Shown: piece after piece, positions 1 through 8,533 of the stretch
Layout of the letters: each line of letters starts with the position of its first letter
How positions within the stretch are numbered: the first letter of the stretch is position 1
The notes under the pieces: generated by a model
Seen by the model: the letters and a program-made list of their open reading frames with translations, nothing else
Database searches by the model: none
Told to the model about the DNA's origin: nothing
Source: Oceanobacillus neutriphilus
GTDB taxonomy: Bacteria > Bacillota > Bacilli > Bacillales > Amphibacillaceae
Length of the DNA stretch: 64,000 bases
Direction of reading: 5' to 3'
Assembly (NCBI RefSeq): GCF_014645515.1
Contig: NZ_BMLW01000005.1
Coordinates: forward strand, 124,001-188,000
Made by a program: the position numbers and the translations under genes

Positions 1-27
1 CACAGATTTATCTGCTAAATCATGTCA

Positions 28-159
28 TTAATTAACGTATACTTTTTTTTCATCTGGATACTCATGAACAATTTTACCGTCCTCTATATAAGCGATCGGT
101 GTATCGAATGCTCTGGCTTTAATGGAAGCTAGTTCACCTAAGAAGAGTACATTAGTTTT
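28..159 (-). pseudogene. C-terminal relic of small antitoxin-like protein
   Basis: The minus strand is open from a TAG at 160-162 to a TAA at 28-30 and reads LGELASIKARAF, then GKIVHEYPDEKK. This closely matches the C-terminal two thirds of the intact 61-residue protein at 15089-15274 (LGEFAAIKAKAY, GKIVHEYPDGTK). The N-terminal third and any start codon are missing. The break falls only a few bases from the 3' end of the tRNA-Ser gene. I infer a second copy of the antitoxin-like gene whose 5' part was lost by deletion or recombination next to the tRNA. Confidence 0.6.
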
Positions 160-166
160 CTAAAAA

Positions 167-256
167 CGGAGAAGGTGGGATTCGAACCCACGCGACAGTT
201 GCCTATCCTAACGCATTTCGAGTGCGTCCCCTTCAGCCGGGCTTGGGTACTTCTCC
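167..256 (-). tRNA. tRNA-Ser (anticodon CGA)
   Basis: The minus strand folds as a class II tRNA. The acceptor stem GGAGAAG pairs with CTTCTCC, there is a long variable arm, and the T arm contains GGTTCGAATCC. The anticodon stem ACGCA/TGCGT encloses loop CTCGAAA, giving anticodon CGA (codon UCG). The discriminator is G and CCA is not encoded. It lies 6 bp downstream of tRNA-Thr on the same strand, so the two are probably co-transcribed. Confidence 0.95.
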
Positions 257-262
257 ATGGAA

Positions 263-338
263 TGGTGCTGGCGAGAGGGTTCGAACCTCCGACCTCATCA
301 TTACGAGTGATGCGCACTGCCAACTGTGCTACGCCAGC
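263..338 (-). tRNA. tRNA-Thr (anticodon CGT)
   Basis: A 76-nt cloverleaf on the minus strand. The acceptor stem GCTGGC pairs with GCCAGC, the T arm has GGTTCGAACCC, and the anticodon loop CTCGTAA gives anticodon CGT (codon ACG). CCA is encoded. It is the first gene of a two-tRNA unit with tRNA-Ser. Confidence 0.95.
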
Positions 339-545
339 ATAAAAACCTGTAACATATTAAATAATAATACTTTTTTTCGGGGATTTCAATAAAAATACGA
401 TTAAGCAAATTTACAATGTAACTCAACTTTCGAACCTGAGAATAGACATCTATACCTTACCATACAAGATAAGCATGTTCTTCATTATCCTGCCTGCATT
501 TTGTCATCTTTTTATTGAAATTAAGATTGTGCATAGTTCCGCTCC

Positions 546-657
546 GACCAACCACTACGCTTTCCATGGGGACGGCTTCAGCTAACTTGAAAAGAAAACC
601 GCTTTTCAAGCGGATCTTCAGCTCGCCCTGTTCCCATAGGAGTCTACGTGGTTGGTC
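546..657. repeat. extragenic palindromic repeat, copy 1
   Basis: A 112-bp element bounded by an inverted repeat (GACCAACCAC at 546-555, GTGGTTGGTC at 648-657) with an inner hairpin around 590-615. Its inner blocks, read on the minus strand, are GACTCCT-GGGA, then GCTGAAGATCC, then TTAGCTGAAG, then GGAAAGC. The same blocks occur in the same order on the plus strand at 952-1069, so the two elements are one family in opposite orientations. The blocks resemble dispersed intergenic repeats that I recall from bacilli. No gene is visible in the flanks (339-545 and 658-951). Confidence 0.7.
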
Positions 658-951
658 TGCGCTCAGTTAGGCTTCTGCAGCGAATGAAAGGAATCATAGC
701 CTGATGGAGTTGGATGAAATCATTGCTTTTTGCCTGATGAAAAGATCATTTTAGTGTTTCAAATGGTTGATTTGGCAATTTAAATGATGACACACCACAC
801 AGCATGAATAGTAAATATCGGGAATAGTTTTTATGAAAAGAAAGTAATCGTAATGGAACATTTTTATATGCACCACGAAAAATATGTTTTTTACTATCTA
901 ATTTCTATTGGCCCCGTTGTATTAAAAGGTATAGAATCCCTTTCTAGCGGA

Positions 952-1069
952 GGCGGACCGTTTTGACTCCTGAGGGATTAGCATCATCTGAAGATCCACT
1001 TTTGCCAAGTGCTCTTCTTGGCAAAAGTTAGCTGAAGAGCATGCCCCTAGGAAAGCAAAACGGTTCGCC
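952..1069. repeat. extragenic palindromic repeat, copy 2
   Basis: A second member of the family at 546-657, in inverted orientation. The outer arms are GGCGGACCGTTTTG (952-965) and CAAAACGGTTCGCC (1056-1069). The central hairpin pairs ACTTTTGCCAAG (about 1000-1011) with CTTGGCAAAAGT (about 1018-1029). The open frame that crosses it on the minus strand is a product of the repeat and not a gene. Bases 1070-1352 hold nothing I recognise. Confidence 0.7.
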
Positions 1070-1352
1070 GCAGCGGTGGCCTTACACGTTACCTTCTTTC
1101 TTCTGGAGAGAGTATACGCTTTGTCAAGAGATAGATGGAAGGAACGACCAACACACGTCCCAGTGATAAGCAAGTTATTTTTTAAGGTGCGAAAGTTGAA
1201 AATGTAATATACGATTAATCCCAAAATCTTTAAAGTAATGTGGTTTAAAAGGAACCAAACTTGTATCATCACCTCAAAACTTGTATATTACTGCAAATAT
1301 ACAAGAATCCATTTTACTAAAAGGCTATGTTAAAGTTTATTGTTGATATAAG

Positions 1353-1389
1353 GTAAAAAAATTAGAACTTCCCTTTTTCTGGGAGTTCT
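1353..1389 (-). terminator. Rho-independent terminator
   Basis: The stem AGAACTTCCC/GGGAGTTCT is followed on the minus strand by a run of T (complement of 1354-1361). It lies about 60 bp downstream of the 83-residue gene at 1451-1702 and fits the end of that transcript. Confidence 0.75.
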
Positions 1390-1450
1390 ATTTGGTAATA
1401 ATGTTCTATTCCACTAAAGCCCCTTTAGTTTAAGAAGCATAAAAGGCTAT

Positions 1451-1702
1451 CTATTTACTGAAAACCAAAACATTATCTGCAAAAATCTTGCATTTTATTG
1501 CAAAAATACCACCGAGGCTTACTTTAATATTTTTTGTAATTTGATCATTCTTTTTTAGAATTCCTCTCAAAGTTGCTCTCAATGCGATACCTAAATTTTC
1601 ATCCTGTAATTTACCATCAATGTATAACTTTTCACCATTAAACCAGGTATTAACTACTTGAATATGGTGTCCTTCATATGTAACATCAAACACTTTCTTC
1701 AT
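1451..1702 (-). CDS. hypothetical protein, 83 aa
   Basis: A short basic protein of 83 residues with no signal peptide and no membrane segment. It begins MKKVFDVTYEGHHIQVVNTW and alternates hydrophobic and polar residues in a way that suggests a small beta-rich fold, including the turn NGEKLYIDGK. A GGTGGGA ribosome binding site sits just upstream of the ATG and a terminator follows the stop, which supports a real, monocistronic gene. I do not recognise the family. Confidence 0.6.
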   Translation of the reverse strand: MKKVFDVTYEGHHIQVVNTWFNGEKLYIDGKLQDENLGIALRATLRGILKKNDQITKNIKVSLGGIFAIKCKIFADNVLVFSK

Positions 1703-1906
1703 AAATAAATTCCCACCTATCCTTGCGACATATACGAATTAGAAAACGAAAGGTTCTCAGTGTTTTACAGCAAATTTAGTTAACCTAAGAGTATCATAAG
1801 TTTCTGAATCCTATACTAAATTCCCTTTAATAATCAAGTCATTCATTGTTACTTCTCTAATGAGAAATACTATACATTTTTAGGTTGGTATCAATAAAAT
1901 GATTTT

Positions 1907-3274
1907 TCAATACTTTCTGGATCTATGTCCATACAAAAAGACAATAAAGACAACTAATAACGAGACAGCTGCGAACGCCCAGGCACCTCTAATTCCACTC
2001 ATTAACCCGGCTATATCTCTTTCTGAATAACCGGAAATAAACGCGGAGGCAACCGCTGCATAGATGGCAATACCAAGATTTTGCACCATACGTTGAATTG
2101 CTCCGGCAACACCCTGGATTTCCATACTTGCTGCATTCATAATGGCGGAAGTATTTGCCGGCATAAAAATGCCGGCTCCTGCCCCAAATACGAATAATAG
2201 TACAACAAGGTACAATAAAGACCATGAAGCCTGCATCATTGTTAAAATAGTATAAGAGCTTGCCATCAGAACTAATCCATATACCATCAGACGGCAGGTC
2301 CCCTTTTTATCTATCAATCCTCCAGAAATATTGGAAAACACCATCAGTCCTAAAGGAGCGGATAAATTAAACAAACCAATCTGCCATGGTAACAGGTGAA
2401 TGACTTCCTCTAAAAAATATGGCGGAATAATAAAACCAAGTGATGTGCTGCCGCCAAGGACAAATATTCCTGCAACAGGTAAAATAAAAGCTGATTTCTT
2501 CCACTGTTTTAAATCTAAAATTGGCTGTGCCGCTTTTCTTTCCCAAACTAAAAATCCAAGCAGAAATAATATAAAGAACAAAAACGCTCCTATCACAGAT
2601 GTGCTCCAAAATCCCTTTTCCGGAAGTGTAGAAATGCTCCACAAAAGCGAAAAACTGGTCAAAGCTAATAAAATATTCCCTATCCAATTAATAGAAATAG
2701 AATTTTTCGTTTCTTGAATAAGATTTGCGATATATCTGCATCCAAGCAGACCGAAAATAATAAAAGGTATGTTTATCCAGAAGATCCATCTCCATGAACC
2801 GGTAGAAAGAAGCAATCCTCCGATAGCCGGTCCGAGAACAGGGCCTAAGCCGATCAACATACCTAACGTCCCGAAAGCAGCCCCCTGCTCTTTTTTTGGA
2901 AGGGATGTAGAAATAATCGCTGCTGCAGTACTTTGTAGCAAAGCTGCTCCAACTCCTTGTAATGCACGGGATAAAATAAGCATTGTTGGAGAAACTGCCA
3001 AACCGCAAGCAATGGATGCGATCAAAAAGACAATTAAACCTAAAGTATAGATTCTTAAGCGGCCAAATTTATCCCCTATACGGCCAAAAATAATAATTGT
3101 AGAAACAAGGCCCAGTGTATACAAAGTGATTGTCCAAGTCATCATAGACATGGATGAATTGAAAGAACGAACCAGCGTCGGTAAAGCTACATTAATAATT
3201 CCAGTATCCAACGTTGATAAAAACATCCCCGTACCTGCTGTGAATATAATCAGTTGATTTGTCCATTTATCCAT
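1907..3274 (-). CDS. MFS drug exporter, DHA2 (EmrB/QacA) type
   Basis: An integral membrane protein of 455 residues, predicted to export toxic compounds by proton antiport. Visible family motifs are LDTGIINVALPTL in the first membrane segment (about residues 22-34), the motif-A loop GRIGDKFGR (about 64-72) and the antiporter motif GLGPVLGPAIGG (about 142-153). Many hydrophobic segments follow along the length, consistent with 12-14 helices. It is divergent from an ArsR-family regulator at 3392, the usual arrangement for a ligand-induced exporter. Substrate cannot be told from sequence. Confidence 0.85.
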   Translation of the reverse strand: MDKWTNQLIIFTAGTGMFLSTLDTGIINVALPTLVRSFNSSMSMMTWTITLYTLGLVSTIIIFGRIGDKFGRLRIYTLGLIVFLIASIACGLAVSPTMLILSRALQGVGAALLQSTAAAIISTSLPKKEQGAAFGTLGMLIGLGPVLGPAIGGLLLSTGSWRWIFWINIPFIIFGLLGCRYIANLIQETKNSISINWIGNILLALTSFSLLWSISTLPEKGFWSTSVIGAFLFFILFLLGFLVWERKAAQPILDLKQWKKSAFILPVAGIFVLGGSTSLGFIIPPYFLEEVIHLLPWQIGLFNLSAPLGLMVFSNISGGLIDKKGTCRLMVYGLVLMASSYTILTMMQASWSLLYLVVLLFVFGAGAGIFMPANTSAIMNAASMEIQGVAGAIQRMVQNLGIAIYAAVASAFISGYSERDIAGLMSGIRGAWAFAAVSLLVVFIVFLYGHRSRKY

Positions 3275-3319
3275 TACCCAACACTCCCATTTTTTAAGAT
3301 AGAAGCATTATAGCAACAG

Positions 3320-3345
3320 AATATTTCGTGTGCCGTCGAAATAAT
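3320..3345. promoter_or_regulatory. candidate operator between exporter and ArsR regulator
   Basis: An imperfect inverted repeat in the 117-bp divergent intergenic region, with core ATTTCG (3323-3328) and CGAAAT (3337-3342) separated by 8 bp and AT-rich extensions. Position and symmetry fit a dimeric winged-helix repressor site acting on both genes. This is inference only. Confidence 0.4.
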
Positions 3346-3391
3346 TAGATGATATACTTTCATCAAATGCTTCAATAGGAGGTAAAGCAAC

Positions 3392-4078
3392 ATGTCTGTA
3401 TATGATAATATTTCTTCTACCGCAAAACTTATTGGAAATCCTGTACGTATGACAATGCTGATAGCTTTACTGGATGGCCGTGCTTTACCTGCTGGAGAGC
3501 TTGCTTCTATGGCTGGGATATCTCCACAAACGGCGAGCGCCCATTTAGCAAAGTTGATGGAAGGATCGTTAATTGTCTTAAAAAAGTCAGGCAAGCATCG
3601 GTATTACATGCTAACAAGTTCTAAGGTGGCAGAAGCAGTTGAAGCAATTGCCATTCTTTCTCCCCCTTCTCAGGTGAAATCACTCAAAGAATCTACGGAG
3701 AAAAAAGCACTTTATGCCGGGAGGACTTGTTATGGTCATTTAGCTGGAGAAATCGGAATTAAATTGACACAAGCACTTATTCATCTTGGCTATGTAAAAG
3801 ATTTGAAGGATGGATGTCTGTTAACAGAGAATGGACTGGAATGGATGAAACACTTTGGCATCAATCCATCCAGAAAAATGGACAATACGGTTATTCCATA
3901 CCATGTTGACTGGACGGCGAGAAAATTTCATATTGCAGGCCCTTTTGCGCTGGCAATCACGAATCGATTATTAGAATTGGGTTGGATAAAACATGGGAAA
4001 GTGCATCGCTCTATTCAGATAACAGACCTTGGGCATTCGGAAATAACGAAAGAATTTGGCTTTGATCCATTGTCATGA
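3392..4078 (+). CDS. ArsR-family transcriptional regulator
   Basis: The N-terminal 90 residues form an ArsR-type winged helix: GNPVRMTMLIALLDGRALPA, recognition helix ISPQTASAHLAKLMEGSLI, wing KKSGKHRYYML. The protein is 228 residues, about twice a minimal ArsR; the C-terminal 130 residues contain a Cys at YAGRTCYGHLAGEIG, a block typical of longer ArsR-type regulators of efflux genes. The ribosome binding site AGGAGG precedes the ATG. Divergent from the DHA2 exporter at 1907, so a role as its repressor is likely. Confidence 0.8.
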   Translation: MSVYDNISSTAKLIGNPVRMTMLIALLDGRALPAGELASMAGISPQTASAHLAKLMEGSLIVLKKSGKHRYYMLTSSKVAEAVEAIAILSPPSQVKSLKESTEKKALYAGRTCYGHLAGEIGIKLTQALIHLGYVKDLKDGCLLTENGLEWMKHFGINPSRKMDNTVIPYHVDWTARKFHIAGPFALAITNRLLELGWIKHGKVHRSIQITDLGHSEITKEFGFDPLS

Positions 4079-4144
4079 TAATGGATTTTTCATAAATCAC
4101 CAGACTACATTCCATTACCTCATACAGTCTTTTTTTGTCTCTCA

Positions 4145-4189
4145 TAAAAACTCTCTCCACCGTATAAATACATATACAATAGAGAGAGT
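4145..4189 (-). terminator. terminator for ccpN-PDRP unit
   Basis: The stem ACTCTCTC (4150-4157) pairs with GAGAGAGT (4182-4189). On the minus strand it is followed by TTTTTATG, directly after the PDRP stop codon. It lies in the convergent gap with the ArsR-family gene. Confidence 0.65.
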
Positions 4190-4195
4190 ATGGTA

Positions 4196-5014
4196 TTATT
4201 CCATTATTCTATTTTTAAAATGTTCTTCGATCAAATAAGCTGTTTCTTCAATCGATTTGTCTGTCACATCAATCGTATACACACCAAATCGTTTAAAAAC
4301 CTGTTGGGAGTATTCGAGCTCATTATAGATTTTTTCTAAATCAGTATAACTGGTTGAATGGCTTAAACCTAAGGAATCTAAGCGATTACTTCTAATTCTG
4401 GATAAACTGTCCGGCTGGCAAACTAACCCCACCAGCTTCTGCGGATCTACATTTTCCAAAATCTGCGGTAATGGAACCTCAGGAATCAGCGGTAAATTGG
4501 AAACCTTATATCCTTTATTAGCTAAATACATACTTAATGGTGTCTTTGAAGTGCGTGATACGCCCAGCAAAACCAGATCCGAGTCTACAAAACCCTGCGG
4601 ATTCTTACCGTCATCATATTTAACCGCAAATTCAATAGCTGCTATGCGGTTAAAGTATTCCGTATCTAATTTATGCACCGTTCCAGGTTCTTCGATTGGT
4701 TCCGAGCCGGTTCTTTCTTGAATCATTTCAAAAAATGGATGCATCAAATCCAAATATAACAGACCGGTTTGCTTGCTGAAATTTCGGGCAGTTTTTGCCA
4801 GCTGACGATTTACTAAGGTACTTATAACAATCGCTTTATCCTTTAAAGCATCACCCAAAATTTCCAATAACTCCTCTTCCCTATTTACCAATGGAAAGCG
4901 GTAGCTTTTATTAAAATTCAAATCTGGATATTGTGCACTGACGGCTGTTAGCAGCTTTTGTGATGTTTCTCCCAGTGAATCTGAAATGGAATAGACGATG
5001 ATTTCATTTTCCAT
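4196..5014 (-). CDS. pyruvate,phosphate dikinase regulatory protein (kinase/pyrophosphorylase)
   Basis: 272 residues of the DUF299/PDRP family (YqfL in Bacillus subtilis). Family members inactivate pyruvate,phosphate dikinase by ADP-dependent phosphorylation of a threonine next to the catalytic histidine, and reactivate it by phosphorolysis. Visible features are the N-terminal IIVYSISDSLGETSQKL and the nucleotide-binding loop GVSRTSKTPLSMYLANKG (about residues 151-168). Its gene follows ccpN by 18 bp and sits next to ppdK, so substrate and regulator are encoded together, which supports the PPDK-directed function over the paralogous PEP-synthase regulator. The ATG is preceded by AAAGGGG at an unusually long distance. 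Confidence 0.9.
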   Translation of the reverse strand: MENEIIVYSISDSLGETSQKLLTAVSAQYPDLNFNKSYRFPLVNREEELLEILGDALKDKAIVISTLVNRQLAKTARNFSKQTGLLYLDLMHPFFEMIQERTGSEPIEEPGTVHKLDTEYFNRIAAIEFAVKYDDGKNPQGFVDSDLVLLGVSRTSKTPLSMYLANKGYKVSNLPLIPEVPLPQILENVDPQKLVGLVCQPDSLSRIRSNRLDSLGLSHSTSYTDLEKIYNELEYSQQVFKRFGVYTIDVTDKSIEETAYLIEEHFKNRIME

Positions 5015-5032
5015 AATATATTGACATCCCCT

Positions 5033-5662
5033 TTATTTGTTTAATTCTGCATTTCTGGCTTGCTGCGTAATATAATTGAGCAATCGTGACTTCGTAATTT
5101 TACCAATCACTTTTTTGTGATTTTCCTCTTCAACGACTGGAAGTGAATCGACTTCAAAGTCTTGTAAAATCGTGGCAGCTTCCAGTATATTGATGTTTTT
5201 TTCACAGACTTTAATATGTGGTATTCGTGTCATACACACCACAACGGGCGTATTGTCGATATCTGAATTTAGTGACGCCCTCAATAAGTCCTTTCTGGAT
5301 AAAACACCTAACAGCAGTTTTTCCTCGTCCACTACATACAAGGAACCCACATCATAAATAAACAAATTGGTGATTGCATCCCGAATTGATGTGTTTTGAT
5401 TAATCAATAAGGGTGGAATCATAATTTCATTGATTTTTGTATCAAAGGTCTTAAAAAAGAAAAAGGTTTCTAAATCCGAACCTGCATACGTGTAGCCGAT
5501 TTTTGGTGTGGCTTGTAAAATACCTGCTAATGTTAAAAAAGATAAATCTGAACGTAAAGTGGCCCTGGAAACATCTAATAACTCCGATATTTTTTCACCA
5601 CTAACTGGTTGGTAATCTTTTACTAATTGAATGATTTGTTCCTGTCTTTCACTTAATTTCAT
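5033..5662 (-). CDS. ccpN: CcpN-type transcriptional repressor, HTH plus CBS pair
   Basis: 209 residues. Residues 1-60 form a winged helix (MKLSERQEQIIQLVKDYQPV, SGEKISELLDVSRATLRSDL). Two CBS domains follow, with signatures IRDAITNLFIYDVGSLYVVD and ILEAATILQDFEVDSLPVVE. CcpN represses gluconeogenic genes in Bacillus and is modulated by nucleotides through its CBS domains. I take the ATG at 5662 because GGAGG lies 7 bp upstream; a longer frame to 5728 lacks a ribosome binding site. It forms an operon with PDRP and is divergent from ppdK, which is probably one of its targets here. Confidence 0.88.
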   Translation of the reverse strand: MKLSERQEQIIQLVKDYQPVSGEKISELLDVSRATLRSDLSFLTLAGILQATPKIGYTYAGSDLETFFFFKTFDTKINEIMIPPLLINQNTSIRDAITNLFIYDVGSLYVVDEEKLLLGVLSRKDLLRASLNSDIDNTPVVVCMTRIPHIKVCEKNINILEAATILQDFEVDSLPVVEEENHKKVIGKITKSRLLNYITQQARNAELNK

Positions 5663-5738
5663 TGCCTGGACCTCCAAAAAAGAAAGCTTTAAAACCATTT
5701 TCTTGCTTATTATGAGTTTATTATACATATATTTACGA

Positions 5739-5756
5739 ATTATTCAAATGAATAAT
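5739..5756. promoter_or_regulatory. palindrome in the ccpN/ppdK divergent region
   Basis: ATTATTCA and TGAATAAT arms separated by two bases form a near-perfect palindrome 15 bp upstream of the ppdK -35 box. It is a candidate operator for CcpN or another regulator; the match to known CcpN boxes is not clear. Confidence 0.4.
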
Positions 5757-5770
5757 CGCATAATTCTGTA

Positions 5771-5799
5771 TTGACAAACATATTTACTCCATATATGAT
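5771..5799 (+). promoter_or_regulatory. sigma-A promoter of ppdK
   Basis: TTGACA (5771-5776), a 17-bp spacer and TATGAT (5794-5799) form a near-consensus vegetative promoter about 48 bp upstream of the ppdK start codon. Such a strong core promoter fits a gene that is held down by a repressor. Confidence 0.75.
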
Positions 5800-5846
5800 G
5801 ATTATTAAATAAATGTGACACATATTAAATCGTAGGAGGTATAATC

Positions 5847-8453
5847 ATGGAAAAATTAATCTATACGTTTCATGAAGGACGAAGTGAGAACAAAGATTTG
5901 TTAGGCGGCAAGGGCGCCAATCTCGCTGAAATGACTCATTTAGGCTTACCTGTCCCCCAAGGGTTTACGATTACCACAGAATGTTGTATGAATTATTTAG
6001 CGGATGCAGCCTTTTTCGATGAACAGTTAAAAGCAGAAGTTTTGAAAGCGATTCAAAGTTTAGAATCAGAAACGGGAAAATCTTTTATATCCGATGAAAA
6101 TATTTTATTAGTTTCTGTGAGAAGCGGCGCTGCCTTTTCCATGCCTGGTATGATGGACACCATTTTAAATCTTGGCTTAAACGACCTTAGAGTGCAGGCT
6201 TTTGCAAAATTGACCAATGTGAACTTTGCCTTTGACTGCTACCGCCGTCTCTTACAAATGTTCGGGGACGTTGTTTACGGAATTCATAAAGAACAATTCA
6301 ATGTGCTGCTGCATCAAACAGAAAGCCGTTTAAATAAAAAAGCAGCTGATTTTAACGAAGCGGAGCATGTCGATGTCATCGAGCTGTACAAGAATTTATT
6401 CCTTAAAAATAAAGTAGCCTTTCCACAGGATCCAATGGAGCAATTATTTGAAGCAACGAAGGCTGTTTTCAAATCCTGGAATAACCAAAGGGCGAAAGTA
6501 TATCGCGATCTGCATCATATTCCCCATCATTTAGGTACGGCAGTTAATGTCCAGTCGATGGTCTTTGGTAACAGTGGTGAGGAAAGCGGAACAGGAGTGG
6601 TCTTCACTCGCAACCCCTCCATCGGTGACAATAAATTATTTGGGGAATTTCTAATCAATGCACAAGGAGAAGATGTGGTTGCAGGGATTCGTACACCTGA
6701 GCCAATCGAATCCTTACAAACCATCTTGCCAGAAGCTTATAATGATTTTATTAAATATTCGAATAAGCTGGAACAGCATTATAAAGATATGCAGGATATC
6801 GAATTTACAGTCGAAAATGGCAAACTGTATATTTTGCAGACCAGGAACGGAAAACGCACCGCTAAAGCTACCTTGAAAATTGCTTTGGATTTAGCAGCTG
6901 AAGGTTTGATTTCCAAAAAAGAAGCAATTATGCGCGTTTCTCCTGAGGTAATCGATCAATTGATTCATCCGGTCTTTGATACAGAAAAACTGATAACAGC
7001 AGAAGCTTTTGCAGCTGGTTTACCTGCCAGTCCGGGCGCGGCAACAGGGGTAATCGTCTTTACAGCTGAGAAAGCAAAAGAATACACTGCTTTAGGAAAA
7101 AAAGTGATTTTGGTCCGTCAGGAAACCTCTCCAGAAGATATTGAAGGTATGGTGGTCAGTGAAGCAATTGTTACCAGCCGAGGCGGGATGACTTCGCATG
7201 CAGCAGTGGTTGCCAGAGGAATGGGAACCTGCTGTGTCACTGGCTGTGAAGCATTATCAGTCAATGAAACCTCTAAAACCGTATTATGCGGCAGCCATAC
7301 GCTAACAGAAGGCGATACAATTTCTGTTGATGGCAGTACAGGAAGCTTATATTTAGGGGAAATTCCTACAATTGTTCCTGAAAATGATCAGAGCTTACAG
7401 CAATTACTTACCTGGGCTGACGAATGCGCTGAGTTAAAGGTTCGTGCGAACGCTGAGACATTACAAGACTTACAAACAGCGATTGATTTCGGCGCGACAG
7501 GAATTGGTTTAGCCCGAACAGAGCATATGTTTTTTGGCGAAGAACGTGTGCTGGAAATGCGCCGTTTAATTCTGGCTAAAGATGAACAGGAAGTTCAGTT
7601 TGCTTTAAATAAATTATTAGGCTTCCAGCAAGAAGATTTCTATCAAATGTTAAAAACCGTTCAAGATAAACCAATGGTGATTCGATTACTTGATCCGCCG
7701 ATGCATGAATTTTTACCGCATGATACCAATGAGATCAAGTCATTGGCTGAACAGCTAAACAGACACCCGTCTGGCGTTGAAAAACAAATTGAACAATTAC
7801 AAGAAACCAATCCAATGCTGGGCCATCGTGGCTGCCGTTTAGGAATCACGGAACCGCTCATTTATCAAATGCAGGTCAAAGCGATTTTCAATAGCGCCAT
7901 TCAATTGGCAGAAGAAGGCTTGACCGTTTGTCCAGAAATCATGGTTCCTTTGATTTCAGAAAAAGAAGAGCTGGACTACATTAAAAACTTTTTAACCGAA
8001 ACCATTGAAGCAACATTTAAAGAGCATCAAATAGAGCCATTACCTTATGAAATCGGGACGATGATCGAATTACCGCGTGCCTGCATCATCGCTGATCAAT
8101 TAGCAGAAAATGCCGATTTCTTCAGCTTTGGCACCAATGATTTAACTCAAATGACTTTTGGATTCTCTCGGGATGATATTGGTAAATTTATTAATGTCTA
8201 TAAAGAAAAACAGATTATGCAGCAAGATCCTTTCCAAGTTCTGGACCAAAGCGGTGTAGGCGAATTGATAAAGCTTGCTGTCAGCAAAGCCAGACAAACA
8301 AAAGAAAATATGATGATTGGTATTTGCGGTGAAGTTGGCGGTAATCCTGAATCGATCGGGTTCTTCCAACAGATCGGTATTGATTATGTATCTTGTTCTC
8401 CATATCGTATTCCGGCAGCCCGTTTAGCTGTAGCGCAAGCAGTATTAGGATAG
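5847..8453 (+). CDS. ppdK: pyruvate,phosphate dikinase
   Basis: 868 residues, the full length of the family. The enzyme interconverts pyruvate + ATP + Pi and PEP + AMP + PPi in the cytosol. In order: N-terminal nucleotide-binding domain (LLGGKGANLAEMTHLGLPVP near residue 20; VRSGAAFSMPGMMDTILNLG near 92), the phosphohistidine swivel domain with TSRGGMTSHAAVVARGMG (about 446-463; the His carries phosphate and the adjacent Thr is the PDRP target), and the C-terminal PEP-binding barrel with GTNDLTQMTFGFSRDD and the catalytic-cysteine region GICGEVGGNPES. The AGGAGG ribosome binding site is well placed. Clustering with PDRP and ccpN shows dedicated control of this step. Confidence 0.97.
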   Translation: MEKLIYTFHEGRSENKDLLGGKGANLAEMTHLGLPVPQGFTITTECCMNYLADAAFFDEQLKAEVLKAIQSLESETGKSFISDENILLVSVRSGAAFSMPGMMDTILNLGLNDLRVQAFAKLTNVNFAFDCYRRLLQMFGDVVYGIHKEQFNVLLHQTESRLNKKAADFNEAEHVDVIELYKNLFLKNKVAFPQDPMEQLFEATKAVFKSWNNQRAKVYRDLHHIPHHLGTAVNVQSMVFGNSGEESGTGVVFTRNPSIGDNKLFGEFLINAQGEDVVAGIRTPEPIESLQTILPEAYNDFIKYSNKLEQHYKDMQDIEFTVENGKLYILQTRNGKRTAKATLKIALDLAAEGLISKKEAIMRVSPEVIDQLIHPVFDTEKLITAEAFAAGLPASPGAATGVIVFTAEKAKEYTALGKKVILVRQETSPEDIEGMVVSEAIVTSRGGMTSHAAVVARGMGTCCVTGCEALSVNETSKTVLCGSHTLTEGDTISVDGSTGSLYLGEIPTIVPENDQSLQQLLTWADECAELKVRANAETLQDLQTAIDFGATGIGLARTEHMFFGEERVLEMRRLILAKDEQEVQFALNKLLGFQQEDFYQMLKTVQDKPMVIRLLDPPMHEFLPHDTNEIKSLAEQLNRHPSGVEKQIEQLQETNPMLGHRGCRLGITEPLIYQMQVKAIFNSAIQLAEEGLTVCPEIMVPLISEKEELDYIKNFLTETIEATFKEHQIEPLPYEIGTMIELPRACIIADQLAENADFFSFGTNDLTQMTFGFSRDDIGKFINVYKEKQIMQQDPFQVLDQSGVGELIKLAVSKARQTKENMMIGICGEVGGNPESIGFFQQIGIDYVSCSPYRIPAARLAVAQAVLG

Positions 8454-8465
8454 AATAAAATGTAT

Positions 8466-8518
8466 GTAAAGCCATTACTGCTTGATTACATTGGCTAATC
8501 AGGCAGTAGTGGCTTTAC
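8466..8518. terminator. long hairpin between ppdK and convergent small gene
   Basis: A 22-bp nearly perfect stem (8466-8487 with 8497-8518) encloses a 9-base loop. It lies 12 bp after the ppdK stop and 15 bp from the convergent gene stop, so it probably terminates transcription in both directions, although the T-run is weak. Confidence 0.65.
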
Positions 8519-8533
8519 CATCAAATCTTCGTT

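Noticed and set aside
922-1272. 116-codon minus-strand frame
   Set aside because: It runs across the inverted arms of the extragenic repeat, has no ribosome binding site and no protein-like composition.
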